Positions 38,701 to 50,400 of a stretch of DNA of 64,000 nt are shown piece after piece (positions within the stretch are counted from its first letter, which is position 1; each line of letters opens with the position of its first letter). The position numbers and the translations under genes were made by a program. Source of the DNA: Pterobdella sp. o SKG-2022 (Eukaryota > Annelida > Clitellata > Hirudinida > Piscicolidae); assembly GCA_964035795.1 (NCBI GenBank), contig OZ038320.1:8268671-8332670 (forward strand), given 5' to 3'. The notes below the pieces were generated by a model that was given only the letters and a program-made list of their open reading frames with translations, did not search any database and was not told where the DNA came from.

Positions 38701-41700
38701 TGGATTTCTCAAATGCGAAAGTTGGATTCAGATACTTGCAAGAAGCCTGGTAGGCCCAAAAAGACTTGGAATGAGCTCATATTGAATGATAACAGAAAGC
38801 TAGACATGCTTTGTGCGGATCCACTCGATCGCTCTAAATGGAAAAGCCGACTTCGAGATAGAACTTTCAAAAAGCCCAACCCTTGGTAAAGGAAAACGGG
38901 ATATAAAAAGGATTTGATTGATTGTTTCTCATTGTATTGAAAACTCCTCTTAATTGATTTTTATAAAAGTATGAAGTTTTTCAAGTACTTAAATAGTTCA
39001 GAAGTCAATACCTTCAATAAAGAGCTAAGAGTACTTTATTCTTTATTATTGTTTATGATATGATGTTAATAATAATATATAAGATCCAATATTAGAAAAA
39101 TTTCTACTTTCATATCAAGTTTTCATTTCACCTTGAGTTCAATGAGTTTCTGAAAACTAAATTTGCCATGAAAATATTTATATTTCCTTTTATGAATTTT
39201 TTAACAACCAAAATAAAAATAATTATTGAACTATGAAAAAACTTTAATAATGATTAACAAAAAAAAATTACATAAATAGTGACAGACCACTGATCACACA
39301 GCCGGGCACGTTTAGACCGGCTCATGAACAGTTTTTTTTTTACAAGACTAAAGTGGTTTTTTAAAAGGATATGATTATCATCCTTAGCTTTATCATCATC
39401 GTTTATCGCCTTTATAGTTTCATTTCTATAGGGGTTCAAGTGATACATATAAATATCATGCAGGTGATAACCTGAGGTCCATTGAAGCTTTGAGGGTCAA
39501 AGGGGTCTCCAACTTTATATCGCTGGGCCCTCTCCACACTCTTCTTCACAAACTCATCATAGATGCTCTCATGCACGTATGTACGACTGCCTGCACAACA
39601 AACCTTTGTGAAGATTAATCATTGATGTTTAGATCAATGTTGAGTCTTGGCAGTACATGATATTTAATGACCTGATTGATAAAAATTGTTAAAGAACTTA
39701 AAACATTCAAAAAATGTAGTGAACCTGTCCCATGTTCTGCATCACACCCTTGCTTGATTTTTCCACCGCGTAATCCACTGATTTCATAAAGAAATGTTTT
39801 AGTTATAATTGAATACAAAATATATCTTATATATCAAAAAAACACTTGAAGGTTTATAAACATGAATTCATCAAATTTGAGTTGACAAGACTTACAATCG
39901 ACATCAGGAAATATGATGTTGGGACTTTTTCCTCCAAGTTCCAATGACACTCTTTTCAAATTAAAAGCAGCTGCTCCAGTCATTATCAACTTACCCACCT
40001 GATGATCATTTTGAGATTCAATGGTTTAATTATATCATATTTTTTGTAGGGTAATACTTTAATCATGTTAAATGAAAGATTTTCAAAATTATTATTATAA
40101 TGTTATATATATTTTGATGTTGATGAAAATTAAATATTCAAAGACCCACTTCTTTGGAGCCAGTGAATGAGATCATGGCAACATCGGGGTGGTGCACCAA
40201 AGCTGCCCCTGCTGTCTGCCCATATCCTGGCACCACATTCACCACTCCAGCTGGAAAACCTGCCTTCACCAAGTTTATTCACCGTTTATTATTAAGAATA
40301 ATTGTATTGAAAACGGTTAGTTATCTATTTTTTAAAGAAAAAGTATCTATGGAAAAACTCGAAAATGATAAGAAATTGGCAAACTTCTTGTGTGAGTTTG
40401 GCAAGTAGAAGAGCAGTGAGAGGAGTTTGTTCAGCTGGTTTGAGAACAATGGTGCAACCAGCAGCTAAAGAAGCAGAAATCTTTGTTGTCGCCATCGACA
40501 ATGGGAAGTTCCACTTTAAGAATTAAGAGAAGTGGAAATAATGATTTAATAATATTTGAAGTTTATCAACATACAGGAGTGATGCCCCCCACAACTCCAA
40601 CAGGCTCCTTCCTCGTGTATGCAAACACTTTGGGACCTCCTGTGAATTACATGTTTGCCAATTTTATAAATAATAGTTGAGTCTTTGTGAAAAAAATCAT
40701 ATTAGATTATACTGCTGTAAGTGTCACAGAAAGTGGGGTATACAACAGTTGGCTAATACATCTCCTCCACTTATTCATGGTAAAAACATATTCTAAATTA
40801 GAAGTTTACAATTGAGTTTGTTCGGAAGTGAGTTGAGACATTTTGCAACTTTATAGCATTTTGATTTTGAATTATTAAAATTTAAAATATTTTTATATTA
40901 TTAATTTTGTCGAATTGAAATCAAATGTTCGATAAAATGAGAAAATTTCATGAAAAAATCATCTAAAGTCATAATTTTTTTTCATTATCCCTAAGTGATC
41001 CTACCTGATGGGATAGTATCTCCAACAATCTTATCAGCTAATCCTGCAAAATATTTGAAGCATTGAATACATGAGTCTATATCCCCAATGCTATCTTTAA
41101 ATGGTTTTCCATTGTCCAAGCTCTCCAAAGTCTGTTGAGTGGAAAAATTAAATTTTAAAAATCAACCTAATTGTCATTTTTCCAAAATTTGGAAATGATG
41201 GATTTCAGCTCAATAATTTCAGCTCAGACTGACAGTCTTATAAGAAATTTTCTTAATAAAAATGTCTTATTTTTACTCTCAATCTAAATATTTAGGTTAG
41301 CCTACTGTTGCCTACTTCAGTATTCTTAAAACGTGTATGGTCCTATAATATAATATTGGATAATAAAAATTAAACATAATGCAATTATTCTTCAAAATGC
41401 TTTTGTTTGAAAATGTCTAACAGCAAATATAGCCTTGTCCCTTTCAAGAAGAAGTGCCAACTTCAAAATTAGACCTCCTCTGTCTTCTGCACTAAGATTC
41501 CTCCATGCAGAACCTGGCTTAAAGGCTTTCTTTGCAGCATCCACTGCCAAATTTATGTCTGCCTGTAAAATATAAAGTTAAGGTTTCAAATCCTAAAATT
41601 AAAGGTTATATGACCCTGAATAAATCTGATTATATGAATAATTTCAAAAAATAATTCATATCACTCACTTTATCGCCTTCTTGTACATCTGCCAATTTAG

Positions 41701-41949
41701 CGGCAGTTGAAGGGTTGATGGTTTCAAAAGTTTTTCCACTTATCGAATTAACAAACTCATTGTTAATGAAAATCTGAGAATATTTATACTTTTTTAACAA
41801 ATTTACAAATAATTAAACAACTGATAACTAATGACAAAAGTATAAATAACTAACCAAAAAAGGTATAATTTAAATTAAAATAGTTTTTAAAATAATACTT
41901 GGGTATTTTGGATCAAAAGGTTTGGAACCGGTTTCAACTCTCCTTCCAT
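32722..41949 (-). CDS. Aldehyde dehydrogenase, ALDH1/ALDH2 class, 14 exons
   Basis: NAD(P)+-dependent oxidation of aldehydes to acids, probably cytosolic because no targeting peptide precedes the fold (start [17 protein letters not shown]). Exons in order: 41949-41899, 41773-41669, 41562-41422, 41131-41005, 40639-40575, 40513-40385, 40263-40150, 39998-39896, 39777-39725, 39603-39472, 34372-34162, 34026-33912, 32922-32848, 32791-32722. They total 1491 nt, or 496 aa, the usual family length. Seen are PWNFPLS with the oxyanion Asn, VLKPAEQTP with the cofactor Lys, FTGSKEVG (nucleotide loop), LELGGKSPN with general base E264, the catalytic pair region [10 protein letters not shown] (C298, 34 residues after E264 as in ALDH2), KEEIFGPV, and [10 protein letters not shown]. 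Aromatic residues around the catalytic Cys in ALDH1/2 are replaced (see findings). The intron 34373-39471 is about 5.1 kb and filled with retroelements. Exact substrate unknown. Confidence 0.93.
33080..33311. repeat. Inverted-repeat element flanked by 14-bp direct repeats, in an ALDH intron
   Basis: Arms of 33 bases (33142-33174 and 33254-33286) match as reverse complements at 31 positions, core GATTTATGAAAGAATTTTAG. The unit is bracketed by the direct repeat TGACATTTGAGGAT at 33080-33093 and 33298-33311. The direct repeats could be a target-site duplication, although they sit 11 to 48 bases outside the arms. It is probably a small non-autonomous element in the intron between the 33912-34026 and 32848-32922 exons. 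Confidence 0.55.
34995..35430 (-). mobile_element. RTE-family LINE 3' remnant with ATG-type microsatellite tail
   Basis: The minus-strand frame 35482-35129 carries a degraded RTE C-terminus: [20 protein letters not shown] is followed by [17 protein letters not shown], matching the general pattern of a basic WFGH region. Downstream on the same strand lies the conserved short 3' segment TCCAACCCATACTAGCATAG, ending in a TGATGATGATGATGA tail near 34996-35010. It is a different family from copies 1 and 2, which have a GATT tail. It sits inside the large ALDH intron, in the same orientation as the gene. Confidence 0.7.
36190..38934 (+). mobile_element. RTE-like LINE, copy 2, degenerate but longer
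   Basis: Inserted antisense in the 5.1 kb ALDH intron. An apurinic-type endonuclease domain begins near 36202 ([28 protein letters not shown], later [10 protein letters not shown] and QIDYVLYKR) but contains stops, for example after 36483. The segment after WWWNDKV near 37180 is truncated and joins the reverse transcriptase, where [19 protein letters not shown] is followed by [19 protein letters not shown] and the YADD catalytic box at about 37930. A TGA follows GRVP at 37693-37695. The PHD-like Cys/His cluster (about 38100-38230), a TAG at 38389-38391 and the C-terminal basic region follow, ending at TAA 38887-38889 with a GATT-repeat tail. The last ~1 kb is almost identical to copy 1. Upstream 35964-36189 may be further 5' sequence of the element. 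Confidence 0.88.
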
Positions 41950-44403
41950 TGCAAGGTAAGCAAAAAATTTTTTTATAAGTTTCAACGAGCTACAACGAGT
42001 AAAACTTAGTGATGGCAGCAACTCGTAAAGACTTTAAATACTTGTTTTAGCGAGCAGTCCACGGTAAAATTAGCCTCTTAATTATGATTGGTTGTTTAAT
42101 AAAAGTCCTCATTCTTAAAAATATTTTAATTCATAAAATTTTTAAAATCAAAATTTTCAACCTCATCTGCAACAACCTTTTTCTCACTACATTTTCATCA
42201 ATCTCATCTTCAAGAGACATTTTTCAATACTTTTGCGCGTTTTGTGTTACGTTGCAAATTTTTACGCGCATGCGATTTAAAGGTTATTCTCCCAAATTTT
42301 TTACTGTGAAGACTTACCCCTTGTTTTAAAGGTATTAAGCCTGAGCTGTAGGTTTTTGATTGGCTAACCAATTGAGCCGTTTTTCTGTTGACAGTTTCGA
42401 TTGAATTCAAAATTATTCAATTTTAACCACAGGTTCTCTACGTTTTTCAAAACTTGGTATTTAGTATGTCAAAAATTTTTTCATCAAATGAACTAGCAAC
42501 AAGAGTAAATTAAAATTATCAAAAATTTAAAACCTCTTTTTTTTCTGGACTTCTAGCATGTTTATCATTATTTTCTTTATATTATCCGTTTTATAGTTTA
42601 AATATTTGAAATCTTAATTTTCATCAGTATATGACTGTGCTTCATTATCTTTTACTTTATATTCTTTTCGTTGTTGCTTTCTATGTTTTAATCATTCCAG
42701 GGTGAGGAAAAATCATCTCAAACCTCACACAAATACAATTTTTTTATATCTAAATTTTTCAAACATTGTACCTAATTTCTTTTTAGATTTTTTGTTTTCT
42801 TTGAAAACTAAAAAACGTAAACTGACCGAGATGGCACCCAACTTTGCCAACCTTCAACTTTCTTTTGGATTTGCACATTTTTCCAAAAGCGTCTCAGCAT
42901 TGTGGGTCTCTAAATATATATTTCTTTATGTAAATTTTTGTATTATATTTTATTTATTTTACTCTTCACCGTATCATTCTGAATCAATCAAACCCCTGAT
43001 TTTTCTGGTCTTAGATTTTTTCGTTCTTAATTAGTCACCATTCTTCGTCTTTATTATCGCACTAAATCATTTTAAAATTTTTATTCGTTTTTTGCAATTC
43101 TATTAATTCTTTCATCAGATTTTTGTTGTCTCAAGACTTTTCTTAACTTTATTTTTTTAAAGCCAGTTTAAAGCGAACTGCTATGTGAATAAATTAGAAA
43201 AGAATAGAAATCATTGTTTTCAAGATTCCAGGTTTAATCCCAGACCAGAGCTGACAGCACAAAACAAAAAAACTGGAAGCAAAAATTATTGAGCAACATA
43301 CAGCAAGCAATCACACAGATCGAGATCCAGAAACCTATGCTCTACAAAGGTGTAACTGATTCGAAAACCAAAAATTAAGTCGTCACTAGTCTAGATCTGT
43401 AGACACCACATTGTGGCATTTAGTGCAAGTGTTTTAAACTGCAGTATATTGATTACTTTAGTTAATAAAAAAAGTAAAGATTTTTTATAAATTTCTTTTG
43501 TTCAAACTTTATTATAGCTTAATATATCAGTCTTATTCGTGAATCTTGTTACTGATTGGCTGCTTAAGTAGGTCACAAAAGTTACAAAGATTTCAGAGAA
43601 GTGATGAGCGATTTTTGAAATGCTTTGTTTGAGAGTTAAAACAGGTTTAAAAGTTATGTTGTGTAGTATTAGAGTAAAAAATATATCTCACAAAAGCTGG
43701 AAAAATTTTGATTAAAAGTAGATATATACTTATAAAACACGAAAATTAATTAATTTTTGAGAAAGATAATATTAATTGTTTTGGAGTCTGTTTTATATAA
43801 GTAATTGCTTAATGATAAAGGTTTATGGTTTAAAAAGTAATGTTAAAAACTATCATAATATATATTTAACTCATAAGGCTGAAGGTAAATAATGCAATAA
43901 AAATTATTTATTAGGTCATGTTTTAAAATACATAGAAAATATTTTCCAATTAATAAAGCATAGATTTATAAAACATGAACGGAGATAGCTACAATTGTAC
44001 GAATAGTTTTAAGATTATGTTGTTTATAAATATTGCTTAGGATTCCTCTTACCTTGAAAAGAAACATTGTAAGGTACATTAAATTCACAAAGCTGTGAAA
44101 CTTTCGATAATTCTTTAAATAAAAGATTATTTTACGTCATAAGTTTAATTTGTGACTCATTTTTCAAGATTCAATTAAAACATTAATTAATAGTAATCTA
44201 TCCTTAATAAGAGAGTTATAAAAGCTGAGTTGATTCATCAATTAACTAACTGCTTAAAAATTTTGAATCAGTAATTCAGTAACGTACAGAATACTCATCT
44301 TAGTTTTTTACAAGTATTTTGCTCAACCAAACGGATATTCAAATGGGATTTTGATACAAAACAGCCTTTCCAATACTTTAAAAAGTTGATCAAATTATTT
44401 GAC
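41950..44403. other. Spacer between ALDH and the MTCL-like gene
   Basis: Divergent promoters for both genes must lie here. A stretch at about 43250-43351 on the plus strand reads as a short open coiled-coil-like segment (QHKTKKLEAKIIEQHTASNH), bounded by a possible upstream AG and a GTGTAA donor. It is out of phase with the first MTCL exon and may be chance or a 5' exon of unknown frame. Nothing else was recognised. Confidence 0.45.
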
Positions 44404-47400
44404 ATGAGCGTAGTAAAAAAAAAGATTTGCGAAAGGTTTGAGCCACAAGCGTGGCGAAAAGTTTTATGTAAAAACTGTTTCAAAACTCAAGAAGACCACA
44501 ATCAGTTGAGAATTCAAGCACAAAAAACCGCTGAGTCTCAAAATCTTTCAGAACAACCTCTCCCAGACGATCCTTACCAAAGAAACATTATAAGAAATTG
44601 TATTAGCGCTCCATCAACCAGGCCAAAACTCTCACATAGTGTCAGCGTCGAAAACTTTTTGAACAAAAATCCCTTTACAAACCCTACAAGAAGATCTGTC
44701 TCACCAACCTTATCACCCCCAACTCCGCTCCCAAAAAGCATCAATGTTGATAAGACATCTGGCCAACCAAAACTTTTAAACACTACTAACAAAACACCTT
44801 TAACTTTTAATGATAATAATTCTTCAAAAACTTTTGAGCCAAATAAACCCATTGCTTCAGCAAAAGCACCAACAGCCACAGGGTCTAAGACTTCAGCATT
44901 GCTGGCTAAGTTTTCTACAAACGACACAAAGTCACAAGAAGATTCAGTAAAAAACATTGATAAAAGTAATAGCAAAATTTCAAAAAATGTGAATGATTCA
45001 AATGTAACACAGCCAAACGTTATGAGCGATAATAAGCTCTTTTCAAATAATGATAAGAGTGAAATTAAATCTAGGCATGAGAATGAAAACGCTTTAAGAA
45101 AGTCATGCTTGGGTGATAAAGGAAATAGTGATAAGGATACAAAAACAAAAACTGAATTTGCAGAGTCTGTAGATAAAAAACAACATAAAAAAAATAATGA
45201 AATCAATATTAAAAATAATAATGTATATAAGACTCCTACAGCGGCCAATAATAATAATAATACACAAGCAAAAGATGTTAGCAGCAGTAAAGCATTTGAG
45301 AGAGAGTGTGGAAAAAGAGAGAATGAGAAAGTCGAGAGAGAAAAAGTCGAAAACATATTACACAAATTGAGCGAAGGTGATGATAATACAAGTGGAAAAT
45401 CTGATAGCAACAATAGAAATCTAAATAATAACATCAACGTTGAAAATAATCATATTGCTTCCCACAACGTAAAGAATAATAAGTTTTCTATTGATGGTAA
45501 CCAAACAAACGCATACAGTGCAGAAAATAGTTTCTTGAAAATTGAACATGGCGGATTAAATAAACAAGATGGAGGCTCACAGTTAATAAATAATTTTGGA
45601 GATCTAGAAGACAATTATAATCTTGAAAATAAAAAAGGAAATAATAATGGAAATAATTTTATTGCTAACAATGAGTCAACAAATTACAACAGTACCGCTT
45701 TAAATAACAACGATATCACTAATAGTCAAAGTCAAATCATAAATAACAACAACAACTATAATAATTTTCAACATAATACAAATCAGAATTTCCACAATAC
45801 AACAGCTCCAAACTTTATTTCGGATCAAAACCTTGTAAACTTCAACCAATGCCCGGAGAACTTTGTGATATACGCCAACCAGAGTAACGGCCAACCCATT
45901 CCTTCTAATCTCATTCAAAACAATCCCAACTACACACAGAATAACTCTCCCAATTTCATAGACCCAAAAAATCTTTTTTCTAGTTTTCCGAATAATTTTC
46001 AGAATCAGAATATCAACAATTTTAATTGCAATAATAACGCTTTCAATAACAACTTTTCTTATGCAAACAACAAAAACCCAGAACACATTGTTGAAGAACA
46101 ACCGCCACCTTCAGCTCAATTTTTTTACGATGGAACTCAAGCTGGATATAATCTGAATAGAAACCAGTTTCAAAACAATAATAATAATAATAATATAAAC
46201 TTTCAAAACCATCTGCGGCAAAATAATCAATTCAATAACAGCAATAATTGTAATAATCACATTGAAAATAATTCATATTCTGGCAACCAAAACTTTGACG
46301 ACAACAACAACTACAGCTACGATCAGCCTGCTTACAACGACCATAGTGAATTTAATAATGGTCTAACACAACAACAGCTTCTTGAAAACAATTTCAAAAA
46401 CAACCAAAACGATGAAAGACTTGAAAACTTTTTGAAAAGTCAGCGACTTATTTTAGACGACCCGAATTTTGAAGATAGTTTATTATTAGAAAAAGGCTGT
46501 GAAGACATGAGTTCCTACGATTATTTGAGATCAGATACAATCTTGGAGGGCAAGAGATTGCTGCTTGAAAGTTTGAGAGAGCGAAACATAAACCTGGAAA
46601 TGAACAATCAAAAATTAGAAAGGGAAAAAATAGCTCTAAATGAAATTTTAACTAGCAAGAAGAAAGATTATGAAAGAATGAAGGAACATTTGAATGCAGC
46701 TATTAATGACTTAGAGTTTCAGGTTCAAAGATTACAAGCAGACAAAGGTAGATTAATTGATAAACTTCAACTCCCAGAAAGTGAGAGATCTTCATTGGCT
46801 GCGGAAGAAAACATTATAGCAGAACTGAAACGCAAACTAAACGAATATGAATATCGTTTTGAAGAACTTGAGAGCGAAAATGAAGATTTGAAGCAAGAAA
46901 TTAAAGATTTACAACTCGAAATGACAGAATTGCATGACCAATTCAGAGAAGAAGAAACTATTGAGTTTAGAGAACTTCAAAAAGAATTAGAAAGTGCTGC
47001 TAAGAACTGCCGAATCTTACAATTCAAAATGAAAAAAGCTGAAAGACACAGTGAGCAAATGGAGATTGATAAAGGAGCATTAGAAGAAAAACTTAAGCAT
47101 TTTGAAATGTATTCTTTGGGTACTGATGATCGACGGAAAACCAGAGCATTGGAGGAAGAAATTAAGTTTTTGAAAGACTCAAATAATCGTCTGCACAAAG
47201 AAATTGAACATTTAGAAGACAGAAGGAGGAAAGGAGCTGAAGAATTAGACCGAAGCAAGAATGCACTTAATGATGCAGACTCAAAAAGATTGTGCCTTCA
47301 AAATGAAGTAGACAATATGAAACACGAGGTAGTTGTTTTCGTCATTTCTTATGGATTTGAGCAGATTAACTTCAAATAAATCAATTTTTACACTCATTCA

Positions 47401-50400
47401 AATTATGGTTTTTATATTTTTTAGAATCTTAATTTTGAATTTCCATGTTTTGCTGATTTATATGAACTTTTTACACTTAAATGTTCTTAAACCATTCACA
47501 ACAGATTAACAAACTCAAAGATCAGCTGAAATTTGAAAACAAATATGATTCAGCTTATAATAAAGTTTGTTTAATAAGCTTTATATTTTGAACTGGAATA
47601 TAAACTCGCAAAAATTATTAAACTTATAAACATAAACTTTTCATGGTCATATATTTTTTCACCAGCATTCAGGCAGCAAAGCTTCTTCTACTTCAGACCC
47701 TCTGATTTTGAATCAACTAACCAAGGACATCAAAGACAGTCTTGAGCGTGAAACAGATATGAAGGAACAATTGAAATTCGCTGAAAAGGAATGTGCTATT
47801 ATGCGCAAAAAAGTAGAGTTAATTTTTTTTTTATTATGAACAAACAAAAAATTTGTTATATAATTACTTTATGTTTAAATAAATATGAAACCAAACAGCT
47901 GACTGAACTGGAAAGAGAGAACGAAGCTCTGACGTTACAAATACAAAAATTGACGTCTTCTAATGCCTCAAGATTTCACAACAAATCAAAGTTTAACCAG
48001 CTTGATGTGAAGGAAAGTGGGATGAACAAGGAAGACGAGTTGACATTACAAGCAGAACTTGCAGAGCAAGAAGTCAGAACTCTAAAAAAAAGTCTTGAAG
48101 AAACACAAAAAGAGAATGAGAATTTACTTTGCGCAATAAAGTATTTACGGAACAAAGTTGAGCAGAGAGAAGGTTCCAGATGCGCCACGCCGTTTGGTGA
48201 ACCTAAAGGCGCTCGAGAAGAATTAGATAAACTTTCAAAACCATCAGAAGAAGAATTAGAACTTAAAAAACAACTTGAAGAATCTAAAAAAGAGTTCCTA
48301 GTTCTTAAAGACAAGTATGAGCTTCTATTAGAAGAAATGGAACAAACAAGTAGGCTTATTTTATTTATTAATTTTTACTCACGTATAATTCCACCATGAA
48401 CTAAATCAGCATTATAAAACACTGTTAATAAATTGTTTAAATTTCAGATAAGTCAAAACAAGATCTTAAAGCTAAAGAAAATGTTAGCAATTCAAAATGT
48501 TTTTTAATACAACCCCATAAATCATCGTGTTTAAAGAAAAAAATACAATAAAATTTGAATATAAAACAGAATTCGGATATGGAACAAAAATGGAAAACCT
48601 TGCAAAAGGACTATGAAAAGGTCAAAACTGACTGTGCTGTGATCAGCAAAGAGGTATTACTCCAATAGCAATAAAATCATAATTTTAGTCTAAGTTTTAA
48701 TCGATAAAAATTCATCTAATTATGAAAACTTAAAGTATTATTATTGTTTCCAGTTAACTTCCATCCTTGAGCACAATAACGACCTTACAAAATCTCTGTC
48801 TGAGCTTGAAAAAACATTAGATGTAAAGTATCATTTTCAATTCATCGATCTTTTTGTGATTCTATAAATTGCATTTTAATCTCAGTTATTCATCTATATT
48901 CAAGTCAATAATTCCAATTTATTCAGGAAAACGAGAAACTTAAAAAAGATAAAAACATTTTATTGAAAGAAATTGATGGAAATAAAACAAAAATAAGAGC
49001 TTTAGAAGAGGAAAAAGCATCAAGTGAAGAAAAGCTTACTGAGGTTAGTAGAGCGTTTGTTATAAACCTCTAAGCTACTCGCGTGTAAAATAATTCCACT
49101 TAATTACTATTTGCCCTTTTCAAGGTTTCTAAAAGCTTGAAAAAAGAAAACGAATTGAATAAAAAAATTGAAGAAGTAAGGAATAACATTATATAAACTG
49201 AAGAATTTATTTTATATTACCGTGATTATATATTAATTTATTTAATGTTTATTAAAGTTAGAGGAATCCTTGAAAGAGAAAACAATAGCCTGGGAAAGAG
49301 AAAAGAGTAAAATTGAACGAGAAGCAAATGTGGGTTGTGATATAGCCACAAAGATCAATAAAGAAGTGGCAGCATTTAACGAAACCCTTCAAACTGACAA
49401 AGAAAATCTTTTGAAAGATAAAGAAAATCTCGTTAAAGAAAAACAAAAGTTATCAGAAGAAAGAGACAACGCTGTAAGAGAAAAAGAAGAAATATTAAAA
49501 GAAAAAAATCAACTAGAGAAAAACACTAAACATCAAATTCAGCAATTAAAAGATTCAAAAACTTTCGATGAAAAACAAGCCGAAGCAGATAAGAGTAAAC
49601 TAGAGAAGCAATTGAAGGAACGGGAGAGCAGGATGAATGAGATGGGACTTGAATGCGAAGCTATGAGTAAACAATATGATAAAGAAGTAGAAGAAAGAAA
49701 GAAGGTTGAAAAAGAGAAAGATGAAATTCAAAAAGAAGTTCAAGCTCTCAAAGAAAAATATGAGAAAAAACTGAGCAAGGAGAAAGAAAAAAGAAAGAAA
49801 TCTGAAGCTTTCTTGGAAGATTCAAAAAGTAAGTTGTACTTGAAAACCATAATTTAAAATTATGAAATTAATTGACTAATCATTTCAAAGGTGAATCGGG
49901 ACTTTTAGCAAAACTGCAAAAAGAATTAGAAGACAAAGAAAAATCGATTGAAAAATTAAATAAGAAATTGAAAAAGGCTGAAGACAAGCTGGAAAATGCT
50001 ATGGTGAGTCAACTAAATTAAGTTTAGAATAATAAAAAGGATCATATATTGTTATTCGTTAACATAATTTATAGAAAATGAGTTTAAAAGGCTAAAATAT
50101 ATTCAAAATATTAGAAGTGTGTATAAATGGCAGTTGCATAATCGAGAAATTTCTAAAAGTTTTAGACCAATTACATACTGCCCTATTTCACTTAAATGTG
50201 TATTTATTCCAATATTTTACATATCTTATATAATTTTTTCAATTTATTGTCTAATTCTTAATCAAAAATATGAAATATTATTCTTTTTGTATTAAATTTT
50301 AAATTAATTATATTTACTCAAACGCAAATTATCTTTAAAAATTTGTATCATAATGCAATAACATTTATATAAAAGTTTTCTTCCTAAACAAAATCATTTC

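Noticed and set aside
44574..45437. Long minus-strand ORF (287 codons) opposite the MTCL first exon
   Set aside because: It is the antisense shadow of an Asn/Ser/Lys-rich coding exon, with a Leu/Phe-rich translation and no splice or start context.
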